From assembly GCA_016839405.1 (NCBI GenBank), contig JAEOUJ010000132.1, forward strand, positions 1-11,590: a stretch of DNA of 11,590 nt, in the 5' to 3' direction. How positions within the stretch are numbered: position 1 is the stretch's first letter; every line of letters starts with the position of its first letter. Below are positions 1 through 6,213 of the stretch, in pieces. The position numbers were made by a program, and so were the translations under genes. The notes below the pieces were generated by a model that made no database searches, was not told where the DNA came from, and was given only the letters and a program-made list of their open reading frames with translations. The DNA comes from Candidatus Gerdarchaeota archaeon (GTDB lineage Archaea; Asgardarchaeota; Heimdallarchaeia; JABLTI01).

Positions 1-1197
1 ATCAACAATCCCTGTTTCTGTTCCAGCAAGTTTACTTGTATAACCCATTAAGAACCATAACATTGCTTGTTCTGGTGTTAGTTTGGATACTGGGGGTAAT
101 ACTCCATTGGCATCAGCTGTTAAGAATAAAATGGTTTTTGGATGATCACCAACTGGAGGATCTTTAATATTAGTTAAAAAAGATAATGGATAAGATCCTC
201 TTGAATTAGGTGTTAAACGATCATCAAACAAATCAAATGTTCCCCAAGGGAACATGAATGTATTTTCAAAAATCGCTCCATGCTCAAGATAATTATCTTC
301 ATGTAACATTGCATTATAGATTTCTGGTTCTTTATCTTGTCTTAGATTTATTAATTTAGCATAACATCCATATTCAAAATTTGCTATGCCATTATCACTC
401 CAACCATGTTCATCATCTCCAAGTAATGCTCTTGATGGATCTGCTGATAAAGTAGTTTTTCCTGTTCCAGATAACCCTAAAAGTAATGCAGTATCACCAT
501 TTGGTCCTTCATTTGCTGAACAATGTAATGGAAGTATACCTACCTCAGGCAAGATATAATTCATTACAGTAAACATTAATTTCTTTATAGATCCACAATA
601 TGCTGAACCAATGATAACTCCCAAACCTCGATCAAAATCCATTGCTACAATCATATTACTTGTTTTACCATCTGGTAATTTTCTAATTCTATCCTCATAT
701 CGTTTTCTATCTAATTTATCATATGGTAATACTAGTAAAGTAAATGGTCTATCAGAAAAGATGCTTTTACTAATATCAGATGGTATTGGTCTAAACATAT
801 TATAAGTAAATAATGTATATAATGCATGACTGCCAATTACTCTCGCTCTAACTGTATAAGAAGGATCTGCTCCAAGAGTTCTATCAGATTGATAAATTTT
901 CTTCTTATTTTTTAAAAATTCTATAGCATCATTCCAAGCCATATCGAATGTTTCATCTGTTATTGAAATACAATTTGGAGATGACCAGTCTATATTTACT
1001 TCACTTTCCTTTCTTCTTACTATAACTGTGTCTTTAGGACTTCTTCCTGTAGATTCTGTTGGGGTCCATGTTGCTAAAGCACCATTAGCGCTTTTTATAG
1101 CTTCTTTGTTAGCTATAATTTCCTGAATAAGCTTTTTCCTGTCAGGATTATTAATCACTTTTTTATGATTACCTAACATTTCCTCTAAATTAGCCAT
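1..1197 (-). CDS. pckA: Phosphoenolpyruvate carboxykinase (ATP), C-terminus outside window
   Basis: Catalyses the ATP/ADP-linked interconversion of oxaloacetate and phosphoenolpyruvate, the entry step of gluconeogenesis, in the cytoplasm. My translation gives 399 residues open to position 1; the family is usually about 520-540 residues, so roughly the last quarter is missing. Landmarks: TGRSPKD near residues 50-56, the metal-binding Lys205/206 and His225 region, the P-loop GLSGTGKT at 241-248, GDDEHGW at 260-266, and FLTADANGVLPPV at 358-370. These are hallmarks of the ATP-dependent class, not the GTP class that is common in archaea. The ATG at 1197 is the conventional start. An in-frame TTG at 1209 has a better-placed GAAGGT (1217-1222, 7 nt away), so the true protein may be four residues longer. 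An in-frame stop lies just upstream. The leader contains an inverted repeat at 1226-1247. Confidence 0.95.
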   Translation of the reverse strand, partial: MANLEEMLGNHKKVINNPDRKKLIQEIIANKEAIKSANGALATWTPTESTGRSPKDTVIVRRKESEVNIDWSSPNCISITDETFDMAWNDAIEFLKNKKKIYQSDRTLGADPSYTVRARVIGSHALYTLFTYNMFRPIPSDISKSIFSDRPFTLLVLPYDKLDRKRYEDRIRKLPDGKTSNMIVAMDFDRGLGVIIGSAYCGSIKKLMFTVMNYILPEVGILPLHCSANEGPNGDTALLLGLSGTGKTTLSADPSRALLGDDEHGWSDNGIANFEYGCYAKLINLRQDKEPEIYNAMLHEDNYLEHGAIFENTFMFPWGTFDLFDDRLTPNSRGSYPLSFLTNIKDPPVGDHPKTILFLTADANGVLPPVSKLTPEQAMLWFLMGYTSKLAGTETGIVD

Positions 1198-1225
1198 CAA
1201 ATTACTCAAATTATCTACCTTCTCA

Positions 1226-1247
1226 TAGATTCAGATAAATGAATCTA
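1226..1247. promoter_or_regulatory. Perfect 8-bp inverted repeat in the pckA leader (candidate operator or RNA hairpin)
   Basis: The arms TAGATTCA (1226-1233) and TGAATCTA (1240-1247) are exact reverse complements separated by GATAAA. The element ends 3 nt upstream of the GAAGGT ribosome-binding candidate. It lies downstream of the TATA-like sequence near 1283-1296, so it is probably in the 5' untranslated region or overlaps the transcription start. It could be a repressor operator or an RNA hairpin next to the ribosome-binding site. No T-run follows on either strand, so a terminator is unlikely. Confidence 0.5.
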
Positions 1248-1282
1248 GTATTATTAGCGATACACCAAAATGTGTGATTTAT

Positions 1283-1296
1283 TCCTTTTAAAAAGT
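1283..1296 (-). promoter_or_regulatory. Candidate TATA box for pckA
   Basis: On the minus strand this reads CTTTTTAAAAGG with flanking A/T, a TATA-like core about 90 nt upstream of the pckA ATG. Archaeal spacing would put the transcript start near 1263, giving a leader of about 65 nt that includes the inverted repeat. AT-rich background makes chance matches common. Confidence 0.3.
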
Positions 1297-1300
1297 TATT

Positions 1301-1549
1301 TTATGTTAATGAATTTTCATCCATTTTTTTTCCAGTTGTTTTTTTGTTTTTCATAATCCTGATTAAATCATGAATTATGAAAATTATAAGTAAAATAACA
1401 AGAAAACTCACCAACACTATTAGTGTGATAAAAATTGGATTGCTACCAATATTTAGAAATGCCAAAATCGTAATTGGAATCATAATAACTATAATAGATA
1501 AAATAGATATCAACAGTATTCTTTTGAAATTCATAGATAAATCACTCAT
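1301..1549 (-). CDS. Small two-helix membrane protein, function unknown
   Basis: An 82-residue reading frame with ATG start and an in-frame stop immediately upstream, so the start is fixed within the frame. Two hydrophobic stretches at about residues 9-32 and 37-61 are separated by a short polar turn (NIGSNP). The tail is basic, then polar (KNKKTTGKK followed by MDENSLT). This layout suggests an integral membrane protein with a cytoplasmic basic tail by the positive-inside rule. It is not a family I recognise. It lies 103 nt upstream of pckA on the same strand and is divergent from the ATPase D gene. The opposite strand also has an open frame here, as often happens in AT-rich hydrophobic coding regions; the minus frame has the more protein-like composition, but no Shine-Dalgarno motif is visible. 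Confidence 0.5.
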   Translation of the reverse strand: MSDLSMNFKRILLISILSIIVIMIPITILAFLNIGSNPIFITLIVLVSFLVILLIIFIIHDLIRIMKNKKTTGKKMDENSLT

Positions 1550-1642
1550 ATTTTATATTTCAAATTTATAATTAGTTGGTATACGTAAAAAATTTTTTAT
1601 GGCACAATATTACTTTTGCAATAGATAATTTAAACTAAATTT

Positions 1643-1674
1643 ATTTATTTATATATCAGGATGAATATGATATG
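1643..1674 (+). promoter_or_regulatory. Candidate TATA box and start signals for A-ATPase subunit D
   Basis: A TATA-like run (ATTTATTTATATAT, 1643-1656) ends 15 nt before the ATG at 1672. Depending on which part is used, transcription could begin at or very near the start codon. An AGGA at 1658-1661 is also placed as a possible Shine-Dalgarno. The two readings (leaderless or led) cannot be separated from sequence alone. Confidence 0.35.
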
Positions 1675-2325
1675 AGTGAAGGTGTTCAAGCAACTCGTAT
1701 GAATTTAATGAAACTACGAGAACGTAGTAAATTAGCTGAAAAAGGCCATGATTTACTACAAGAAAAATTAGATTCTTTAGTTATACGTTTTTTTGAGGTT
1801 GTCGATACTATACGAGGTTTACGTGAAGAAACATCAAAAATGACACAAAAAGCATACAATTCATTGGTAGATGCTCAAATGGCTGTTGGACCCCTCCGTT
1901 TAAAAGAAATTTCATTTGCAGCTCCTGAAATTTGGCAGATAGAAGCTTATGAGAACAATGTTGCAGGAGTAATTGTTCCTAAATTAGATTTAGATAAAGT
2001 TCGTGATGAGTCAGAATCTAGATTATTTTATGGATTTTTGAGCTCTAGTGCTGAAATAGATAAAACTGTTGAAGATTATAGAAAGGCAATTGAAAAAATA
2101 GTTGTTCTTGCGGAAACTTTAGCAATGCTTCAAATTTTAGGTCAGGCAATAACAGAAACAAAACGAAGGGTAAATGCCCTGAGATTTATTTTAATTCCAA
2201 GATTAAAAAGTCAAATTACTTTTATAGAAACAACTTTAGAAGAACAAGAAAGAGAACAATTTGCTCAATTGAAAAAGATAAAAGAAAAACTTGAGAAGAA
2301 ATCAAAAGAGAAATTTATTTCATAA
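1672..2325 (+). CDS. atpD: A-type (V/A-type) ATP synthase subunit D
   Basis: Central-stalk rotor subunit of the archaeal A1Ao ATPase, coupling the A3B3 head to the membrane ring. At 217 residues it has the usual family length. The N-terminal helix carries the family pattern ATRMNLMKLRERSKLAEKGHDLL (residues 7-29). A GVIVP segment lies at 99-103. The C-terminal helix contains TETKRRVNALRFILIPRL (161-178) followed by a basic, charged coil ending near 215. These helices form the long antiparallel coiled coil of the shaft. No other ATPase subunit is in the window, although this gene usually lies in or beside an atp operon. Here it is a single gene between divergent and convergent neighbours, with its stop only 24 nt from the stop of PAN. 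Confidence 0.95.
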   Translation: MSEGVQATRMNLMKLRERSKLAEKGHDLLQEKLDSLVIRFFEVVDTIRGLREETSKMTQKAYNSLVDAQMAVGPLRLKEISFAAPEIWQIEAYENNVAGVIVPKLDLDKVRDESESRLFYGFLSSSAEIDKTVEDYRKAIEKIVVLAETLAMLQILGQAITETKRRVNALRFILIPRLKSQITFIETTLEEQEREQFAQLKKIKEKLEKKSKEKFIS

Positions 2326-2349
2326 AAATAAAAACAGAAAAAACAACTT

Positions 2350-3564
2350 CTACATAAAGAAGCGTTCTTTCATACTCAAGTCTGATTTTACTTTACCCAT
2401 TACTTTAGTTATTGCTTTTTTGAAATCGTTATCAGTAACATAATCTCTGTTATTTCTGACTGCAAACATACCAGCTTCTGTGCAAATATTCTTTATATCA
2501 GCTCCTGAAGCTCCTTCTGTCATACTTACTACTACATCTATGTCCACTGTATCATCAAGTGACATTCTTCTTGTATGAATTTTGAATATATCTGATCTAG
2601 CTTTTGCAACTGGCATACCTATTTCAATAACTCTATCAAATCTACCAGGTCTTAGAAGTGCTGGATCTAATATATCAGGTCTATTTGTAGCTGCAACAAC
2701 TCTAACATCACCACGAACATCAAAACCATCTAAATTACTTAATAGTTGCATTAATGTTCTTTGAACTTCTCTATCACCACTAGTTGCTATATCCAATCTT
2801 CTTGAACCAATTGCATCCAATTCATCTATAAATAGAATTGTTGGTGATCGTTCTTCAGCAAATTCAAAAATCTCACGGACTAATCGCGCTCCTTCGCCTA
2901 TGAATTTTTGAACTAATTCACTACCAATCACTCGTATAAATGTAGCATGTGTTTCATGAGCTACAGCTCGAGCCAATAGTGTTTTTCCAGTTCCTGGTGG
3001 GCCATATAGCATCACACCTTTTGGTGGAGAGATACCGACTTTCTCGAATAATTCTGGTTTAATTAGTGGTAATTCAACAGTTTCTCTTAATTCTAAGATT
3101 TGTTCTTCAAGTCCACCCACATCTTCATAAGAAACACTTGGACGATCTTCAACCTCCATAGCAGAAACCATTGGATCTTTTTGTTGCGGTAAAACTTCTA
3201 CAATAGCGAAATTTCTTTGATTTAACGCAACTCGTGAATTTGGTTTAAGTAAATCTTTTTTAATCGATTTAATAACATTTACAACAAAACTTGGACCACT
3301 TGAGCTACGAACTACTGCACGTCCATCATCTAAAGCATCTACAATTGTGCCTGTAATTAATGGACTTCTTTTCATTTGTTCAAGGTCATTTCTCATCGAA
3401 GCAATTTCACGTTCCATTCGCATGCGTTCATTGTCAATTAGTTGTTTCTCTGTTTCAAGAGTTCTTATCTTTCGTTCTAAATGACGTGTATAGGATAAAA
3501 GATAACTACGATCTTTTTCAGCTATATCCTTGTCTTCGTCTTCCTGTTTAACTTCAGGACTCAT
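2350..3564 (-). CDS. pan: Proteasome-activating nucleotidase (PAN), AAA+ ATPase
   Basis: Hexameric ATPase that unfolds proteins and feeds them to the archaeal 20S proteasome; the ancestor-type homologue of eukaryotic Rpt1-6. The 404 residues run in family order: coiled coil about 20-66, Pro68 at the coil/OB junction, OB domain about 69-125, then the AAA+ module. Visible motifs are Walker A GPPGTGKT 188-195, pore loop KFIGEGA 220-226, Walker [11 protein letters not shown] 244-253, sensor-1 Asn294 in AATNRPD, arginine fingers in RPGRFDR 305-311, and GASGADI 351-357. The last residues are MKERFFM, so the 20S-docking tail is Phe-Phe-Met, where most PANs have hydrophobic-Tyr-X. The ATG at 3564 is preceded by GGAG (3577-3580) at 12 nt, somewhat long. 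Proteasome core genes are not in this window. Confidence 0.96.
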   Translation of the reverse strand: MSPEVKQEDEDKDIAEKDRSYLLSYTRHLERKIRTLETEKQLIDNERMRMEREIASMRNDLEQMKRSPLITGTIVDALDDGRAVVRSSSGPSFVVNVIKSIKKDLLKPNSRVALNQRNFAIVEVLPQQKDPMVSAMEVEDRPSVSYEDVGGLEEQILELRETVELPLIKPELFEKVGISPPKGVMLYGPPGTGKTLLARAVAHETHATFIRVIGSELVQKFIGEGARLVREIFEFAEERSPTILFIDELDAIGSRRLDIATSGDREVQRTLMQLLSNLDGFDVRGDVRVVAATNRPDILDPALLRPGRFDRVIEIGMPVAKARSDIFKIHTRRMSLDDTVDIDVVVSMTEGASGADIKNICTEAGMFAVRNNRDYVTDNDFKKAITKVMGKVKSDLSMKERFFM

Positions 3565-3580
3565 GTTTTTACATTACTCC

Positions 3581-3601
3581 AAAATTTAACCCTTAAATTT
3601 T
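3581..3601. promoter_or_regulatory. Perfect 9-bp inverted repeat upstream of PAN
   Basis: The arms AAAATTTAA (3581-3589) and TTAAATTTT (3593-3601) are exact reverse complements around CCC. The element begins 17 nt upstream of the PAN ATG and overlaps a TATA-like minus-strand CATAAAATTT. This would place it between the promoter and the transcript start. An operator role is inferred. Being AT-only in its arms, it carries less information than its length suggests. Confidence 0.4.
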
Positions 3602-3607
3602 ATGTTC

Positions 3608-3622
3608 TTTATCTCAGATAAA
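3608..3622. promoter_or_regulatory. Second perfect palindrome upstream of PAN
   Basis: TTTATCT (3608-3614) and AGATAAA (3616-3622) are exact reverse complements around a single C, a compact 15-bp palindrome. It lies 6 bp upstream of the other PAN inverted repeat and downstream of the acetyltransferase gene. It is a candidate binding site for a dimeric regulator in the PAN promoter region. The sequence CAGATAAA within it also occurs in the pckA leader dyad (1232-1239), which may be chance. Confidence 0.35.
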
Positions 3623-3676
3623 AATGTATGTGTATAGACGGTTTCAAATATTTGATTATTTACTTTAGATTTTAAA

Positions 3677-4171
3677 TCAATGATTTAGTAGTAGTTTTTT
3701 AACCATTTTTATTCCAGATTTACTTTTTTGATAATAATTTGGTATAATTTTTTGCTTTACATAACCCATTTTCTCATATAATTTAATAGCTGGAAAATTT
3801 TTTTCAAAAACCATTAATTCAATCAAGATTTCATTTGATTTAAATAGAGATTTCATATTTTGTCTAATTATTTGTTCAACTTCAAACATTAATTTTGTGC
3901 CAATTTTTTTGCGACGATATTTTTCAAGCACATTTAAAGTAATTATTTCAAAATTCCCTTCCGATTTCAAAAAAGCAACTATAAAACCTGCTATAATTGG
4001 TATTGAATCTTCATCCAATTCAGCTACTAAAAATATTTCATCATATTTTTTATGTAAAAAGAAATAGAATAATTTTTTATCAAAACGTTTTGAATCATCA
4101 AAACATTGTAACTCAATTTCGTATATTTCATTTATATCATTAATATTAGCATGTCTTATTTTGAGATCCAT
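3677..4171 (-). CDS. GNAT-family N-acetyltransferase (RimI/Naa10-like)
   Basis: Transfers acetyl from acetyl-CoA to an amino group; the RimI/Naa10 branch acts on protein N-termini. The 164-residue length fits a single GNAT domain. Residues 4-24 form the first strand and helix (IRHANINDINEIYEIE). The acetyl-CoA binding motif A is YRRKKIGTKL at about 84-93, matching the R/Q-x-x-G-x-G/A pattern. The C-terminal half has NFPAIKLYEKMGY at about 125-137, then PNYYQ with a basic strand, the family's usual ending. Substrate is unknown; N-terminal protein acetylation is the most likely guess. It is on the same strand as PAN but separated by 112 nt with its own regulatory sequence. It diverges from the membrane protein gene at 4286. 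A TATA-like element 26 nt upstream of the ATG suggests a leaderless or short-leader message. Confidence 0.85.
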   Translation of the reverse strand: MDLKIRHANINDINEIYEIELQCFDDSKRFDKKLFYFFLHKKYDEIFLVAELDEDSIPIIAGFIVAFLKSEGNFEIITLNVLEKYRRKKIGTKLMFEVEQIIRQNMKSLFKSNEILIELMVFEKNFPAIKLYEKMGYVKQKIIPNYYQKSKSGIKMVKKLLLNH

Positions 4172-4191
4172 AGATATCTCTCTAATTCAAA

Positions 4192-4202
4192 TTGTATAAT
4201 TA
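4192..4202 (-). promoter_or_regulatory. Candidate TATA box for the GNAT gene
   Basis: The minus strand reads TAATTATACAA, centred about 26 nt before the ATG at 4171. That is the canonical archaeal TATA-to-start distance, so transcription may begin at the start codon. An 8-bp palindrome AGATATCT (4172-4179) lies directly before the ATG. Confidence 0.4.
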
Positions 4203-4285
4203 TTGTTTATTTGATTTTTTATCTATTATTTTATTTGTTGATATCTACGAAATGTTTTTCATTTAATTATTTAAAATCTATTAGC

Positions 4286-5602
4286 ATGAATCCAGCAGAA
4301 AATAATAATCCAGAAAAATCTACTTGGACTGATTTAGATAAGAATTATCTAATTGCAGCAGCAATTGGATTAGTTGTATTAATTACTACAATAATAATAA
4401 TACATTTTACAAGAGGAGAAACTAAGTGGTTAGCGATTTTTGCTTATCCATTACTATTCTATTTTATCTTCTCCCAAATTATAAGTGGATTTGGTTTTAT
4501 TACTGGGTATTTTCCTATGGCACAAGATATAATTAATTGGCTTACAAAAACATCAAAAAAGAAAGCTTATGATCAAGAAGAACTAGAAAAACTTGATGAA
4601 TATTTAGAAATTTTGGATAGAAAGGAGAAAGGAGAAATTGAGAAATTAAAGGAAAAATTAGCTGAAATTGAAAGAAAAGAAAGTATTTGTTTGGAAAAGT
4701 ATGAAAAAGGTAAATTATCTGAAAGGAAAACAAGACGTGAAATGGGTAAAATTACTAAAAATAAAAAGGAAATAGAAAAAGAAGAAATTAAATGCAAAGA
4801 ACAGTTTAAAGAAGAAAAAGAAAAAATTATAAAAAAGCAAAAGGAATTCCGAGGTAAATTTGGTGAAAGAATCATTTCAAGACAAGAAGAAATAGAACCT
4901 ATTAAATTTAAACTAATTATGCTTGTACCAATTTATGTAATAACTATTGTAGGTCTAGTTTTAACCATAATTGCTTTAATCAATCCAATAATTAGATGGG
5001 CAGATGGAACAACAATAGATGCTTTAGATAAATTAGATATGGTTAATGAATACTATAAAGGGATTGTAGCTGGGATAGGTATAGTAACAATTTATATAAT
5101 CCCCTCAATTAGAGCAATAAAAGATCCAAATAAATTCTATATCATTAGATATAGAGAAGTAGATGAACGAAGAAAATTCCTGTTCTTTAGAATAGGCAAA
5201 AAGAAAGAGGATTCTCGATCTATAATTAACAAACAATTTGAAAATTTAAGAAAATATTTCTGGGACATTAAAACATTAATACGAAGGAATTTACTGATAC
5301 CTATGGGTATGTCAATGTTGATAGCTGCACCAATTGGAGGTATGTCAATTTATCTTGGTATAAAAACAGGTATACGCAGAAAGGAACTAAGTAGATTAGA
5401 TTGGATAGTATTCATAATAGTTGCTATAGCATTAATGTGTTTACTTGTTCCAACTTATTTTACATTCTTTGCAAGATTTCTTAAAGAAGGTATACATCCG
5501 AGTATTTCAGTAATTATTAAAATTATTTATGGAGCATTTTTGATATACGGGTTCTACCTTTTTACTCGGCAACCAATAGCACGATTAAAACACATGGAAT
5601 AA
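4286..5602 (+). CDS. Polytopic membrane protein with a long charged coiled coil, function unknown
   Basis: I do not recognise the family. From the ATG at 4286 the protein is 438 residues. Hydrophobic segments lie at about 21-41, 48-71, 209-233, 257-275, 335-357, 372-397 and 406-425, suggesting seven membrane helices. Between helices 2 and 3, residues about 91-205 are almost entirely Glu, Lys, Arg and Ile/Leu with heptad-like spacing, so this reads as a coiled-coil arm, probably cytoplasmic because it is rich in Lys. A second basic loop (about 284-334) follows helix 4. The frame stays open upstream to an ATG at 4151, but that start would overlap the beginning of the divergent GNAT gene and its promoter, so I prefer 4286. 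The stop is only 2 nt from that of the HAM1-family gene. Similar architectures include scaffold or shape proteins, but no role can be assigned. Confidence 0.8.
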   Translation: MNPAENNNPEKSTWTDLDKNYLIAAAIGLVVLITTIIIIHFTRGETKWLAIFAYPLLFYFIFSQIISGFGFITGYFPMAQDIINWLTKTSKKKAYDQEELEKLDEYLEILDRKEKGEIEKLKEKLAEIERKESICLEKYEKGKLSERKTRREMGKITKNKKEIEKEEIKCKEQFKEEKEKIIKKQKEFRGKFGERIISRQEEIEPIKFKLIMLVPIYVITIVGLVLTIIALINPIIRWADGTTIDALDKLDMVNEYYKGIVAGIGIVTIYIIPSIRAIKDPNKFYIIRYREVDERRKFLFFRIGKKKEDSRSIINKQFENLRKYFWDIKTLIRRNLLIPMGMSMLIAAPIGGMSIYLGIKTGIRRKELSRLDWIVFIIVAIALMCLLVPTYFTFFARFLKEGIHPSISVIIKIIYGAFLIYGFYLFTRQPIARLKHME

Positions 5603-5604
5603 TT

Positions 5605-6174
5605 TTATCTATTATACTTTTTTTCGAGATATATAATTAATTGCTCTAAAGCTCTTCTAAATGCTGAATCTTTATTTTTCAATTTTCTACCTATTTCTGC
5701 CCAAGTATGTTTTTCACCTATTGGTATAAATATTCTATCAAAATGCCATCCTTGACCCTTAGGTTGCAAAGCAATTTTTCCTTCATCTCTCTGAGTAAAA
5801 ATTCTTACATCTTCTAAATTATCACAATACGCAATTGCTGCAACGAAAAATGCCTGCCGATTTTTTTCATCCTCTAGTAGTTTTATTATTTTTTCCTGAC
5901 CTAATATTTCATTAGCAAATTTAACTAAAGCACCTGGAAATTTATTTAAACTAGTGATTTCCAAACCACTATCCGAAACTGCAACTGGTTTTTTTAATAA
6001 TTCATAAGCTTGTTTTGCTTTAAAAGCAACTACTTCTTCTACTGAAATGGATTGTATCTCAATTAATTCTATTTCTGTATTAAATGTAACATCAAATTTA
6101 TTTCCAATCATATTAGTTATATCTGAGATTTTTTCTTTATTTTTAGTTACAAATACAAGTGATTGCTTGCTCAT
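5605..6174 (-). CDS. HAM1/ITPA/RdgB-family non-canonical nucleotide pyrophosphatase, SHR motif altered
   Basis: The family hydrolyses ITP, XTP and their deoxy forms to monophosphates plus pyrophosphate, cleaning the nucleotide pool. The 189 residues match the family length. Visible motifs: N-terminal phosphate-binding VTKNKEKISDI (9-19), AFKAKQAYELL (50-60), the catalytic-site VSDSGLEI (66-73), NKFPGALVKF (77-86) and GQGWHFDRIFIP (140-151). The C-terminal motif, normally K-N-x-I/V-S-H-R-x-K-A, reads KNKDSAFRRAL (166-176): the His-Arg pair that contacts the base is Ala-Phe, although two arginines follow. The fold assignment is secure but the substrate range may differ. It is the last gene of a probable operon, 39 nt after the downstream ABC permease, and ends 2 nt from a convergent gene. 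Confidence 0.88.
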   Translation of the reverse strand: MSKQSLVFVTKNKEKISDITNMIGNKFDVTFNTEIELIEIQSISVEEVVAFKAKQAYELLKKPVAVSDSGLEITSLNKFPGALVKFANEILGQEKIIKLLEDEKNRQAFFVAAIAYCDNLEDVRIFTQRDEGKIALQPKGQGWHFDRIFIPIGEKHTWAEIGRKLKNKDSAFRRALEQLIIYLEKKYNR

Positions 6175-6213
6175 AAATTAAATACCGACCATTTTTAATT
6201 TTAATTCTATTTG

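Noticed and set aside
1262..1275. Short inverted repeat ACAC-CAAAAT-GTGT near pckA
   Set aside because: Arms of 4 bp are too short to be meaningful in this sequence, though it lies near the predicted transcript start.
1377..1571. Plus-strand 64-residue frame
   Set aside because: Antisense to the better-looking two-helix minus frame. Ile/Lys-rich composition is what an AT-rich complement gives, and no start signal is visible.
4151..4285. 45-residue N-terminal extension of the coiled-coil membrane protein, starting at ATG 4151
   Set aside because: It would overlap the 5' end of the divergent GNAT gene and lie across both promoters. The ATG at 4286 gives a sensible soluble N-terminus before the first helix. 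The extension is hydrophobic and AT-driven, so it cannot be fully excluded.
4542..4875. Two minus-strand Ser/Phe-rich frames inside the coiled-coil region
   Set aside because: They are complements of Lys/Glu codons (AAA/GAA become TTT/TTC), so they are mirror artefacts of the real gene.
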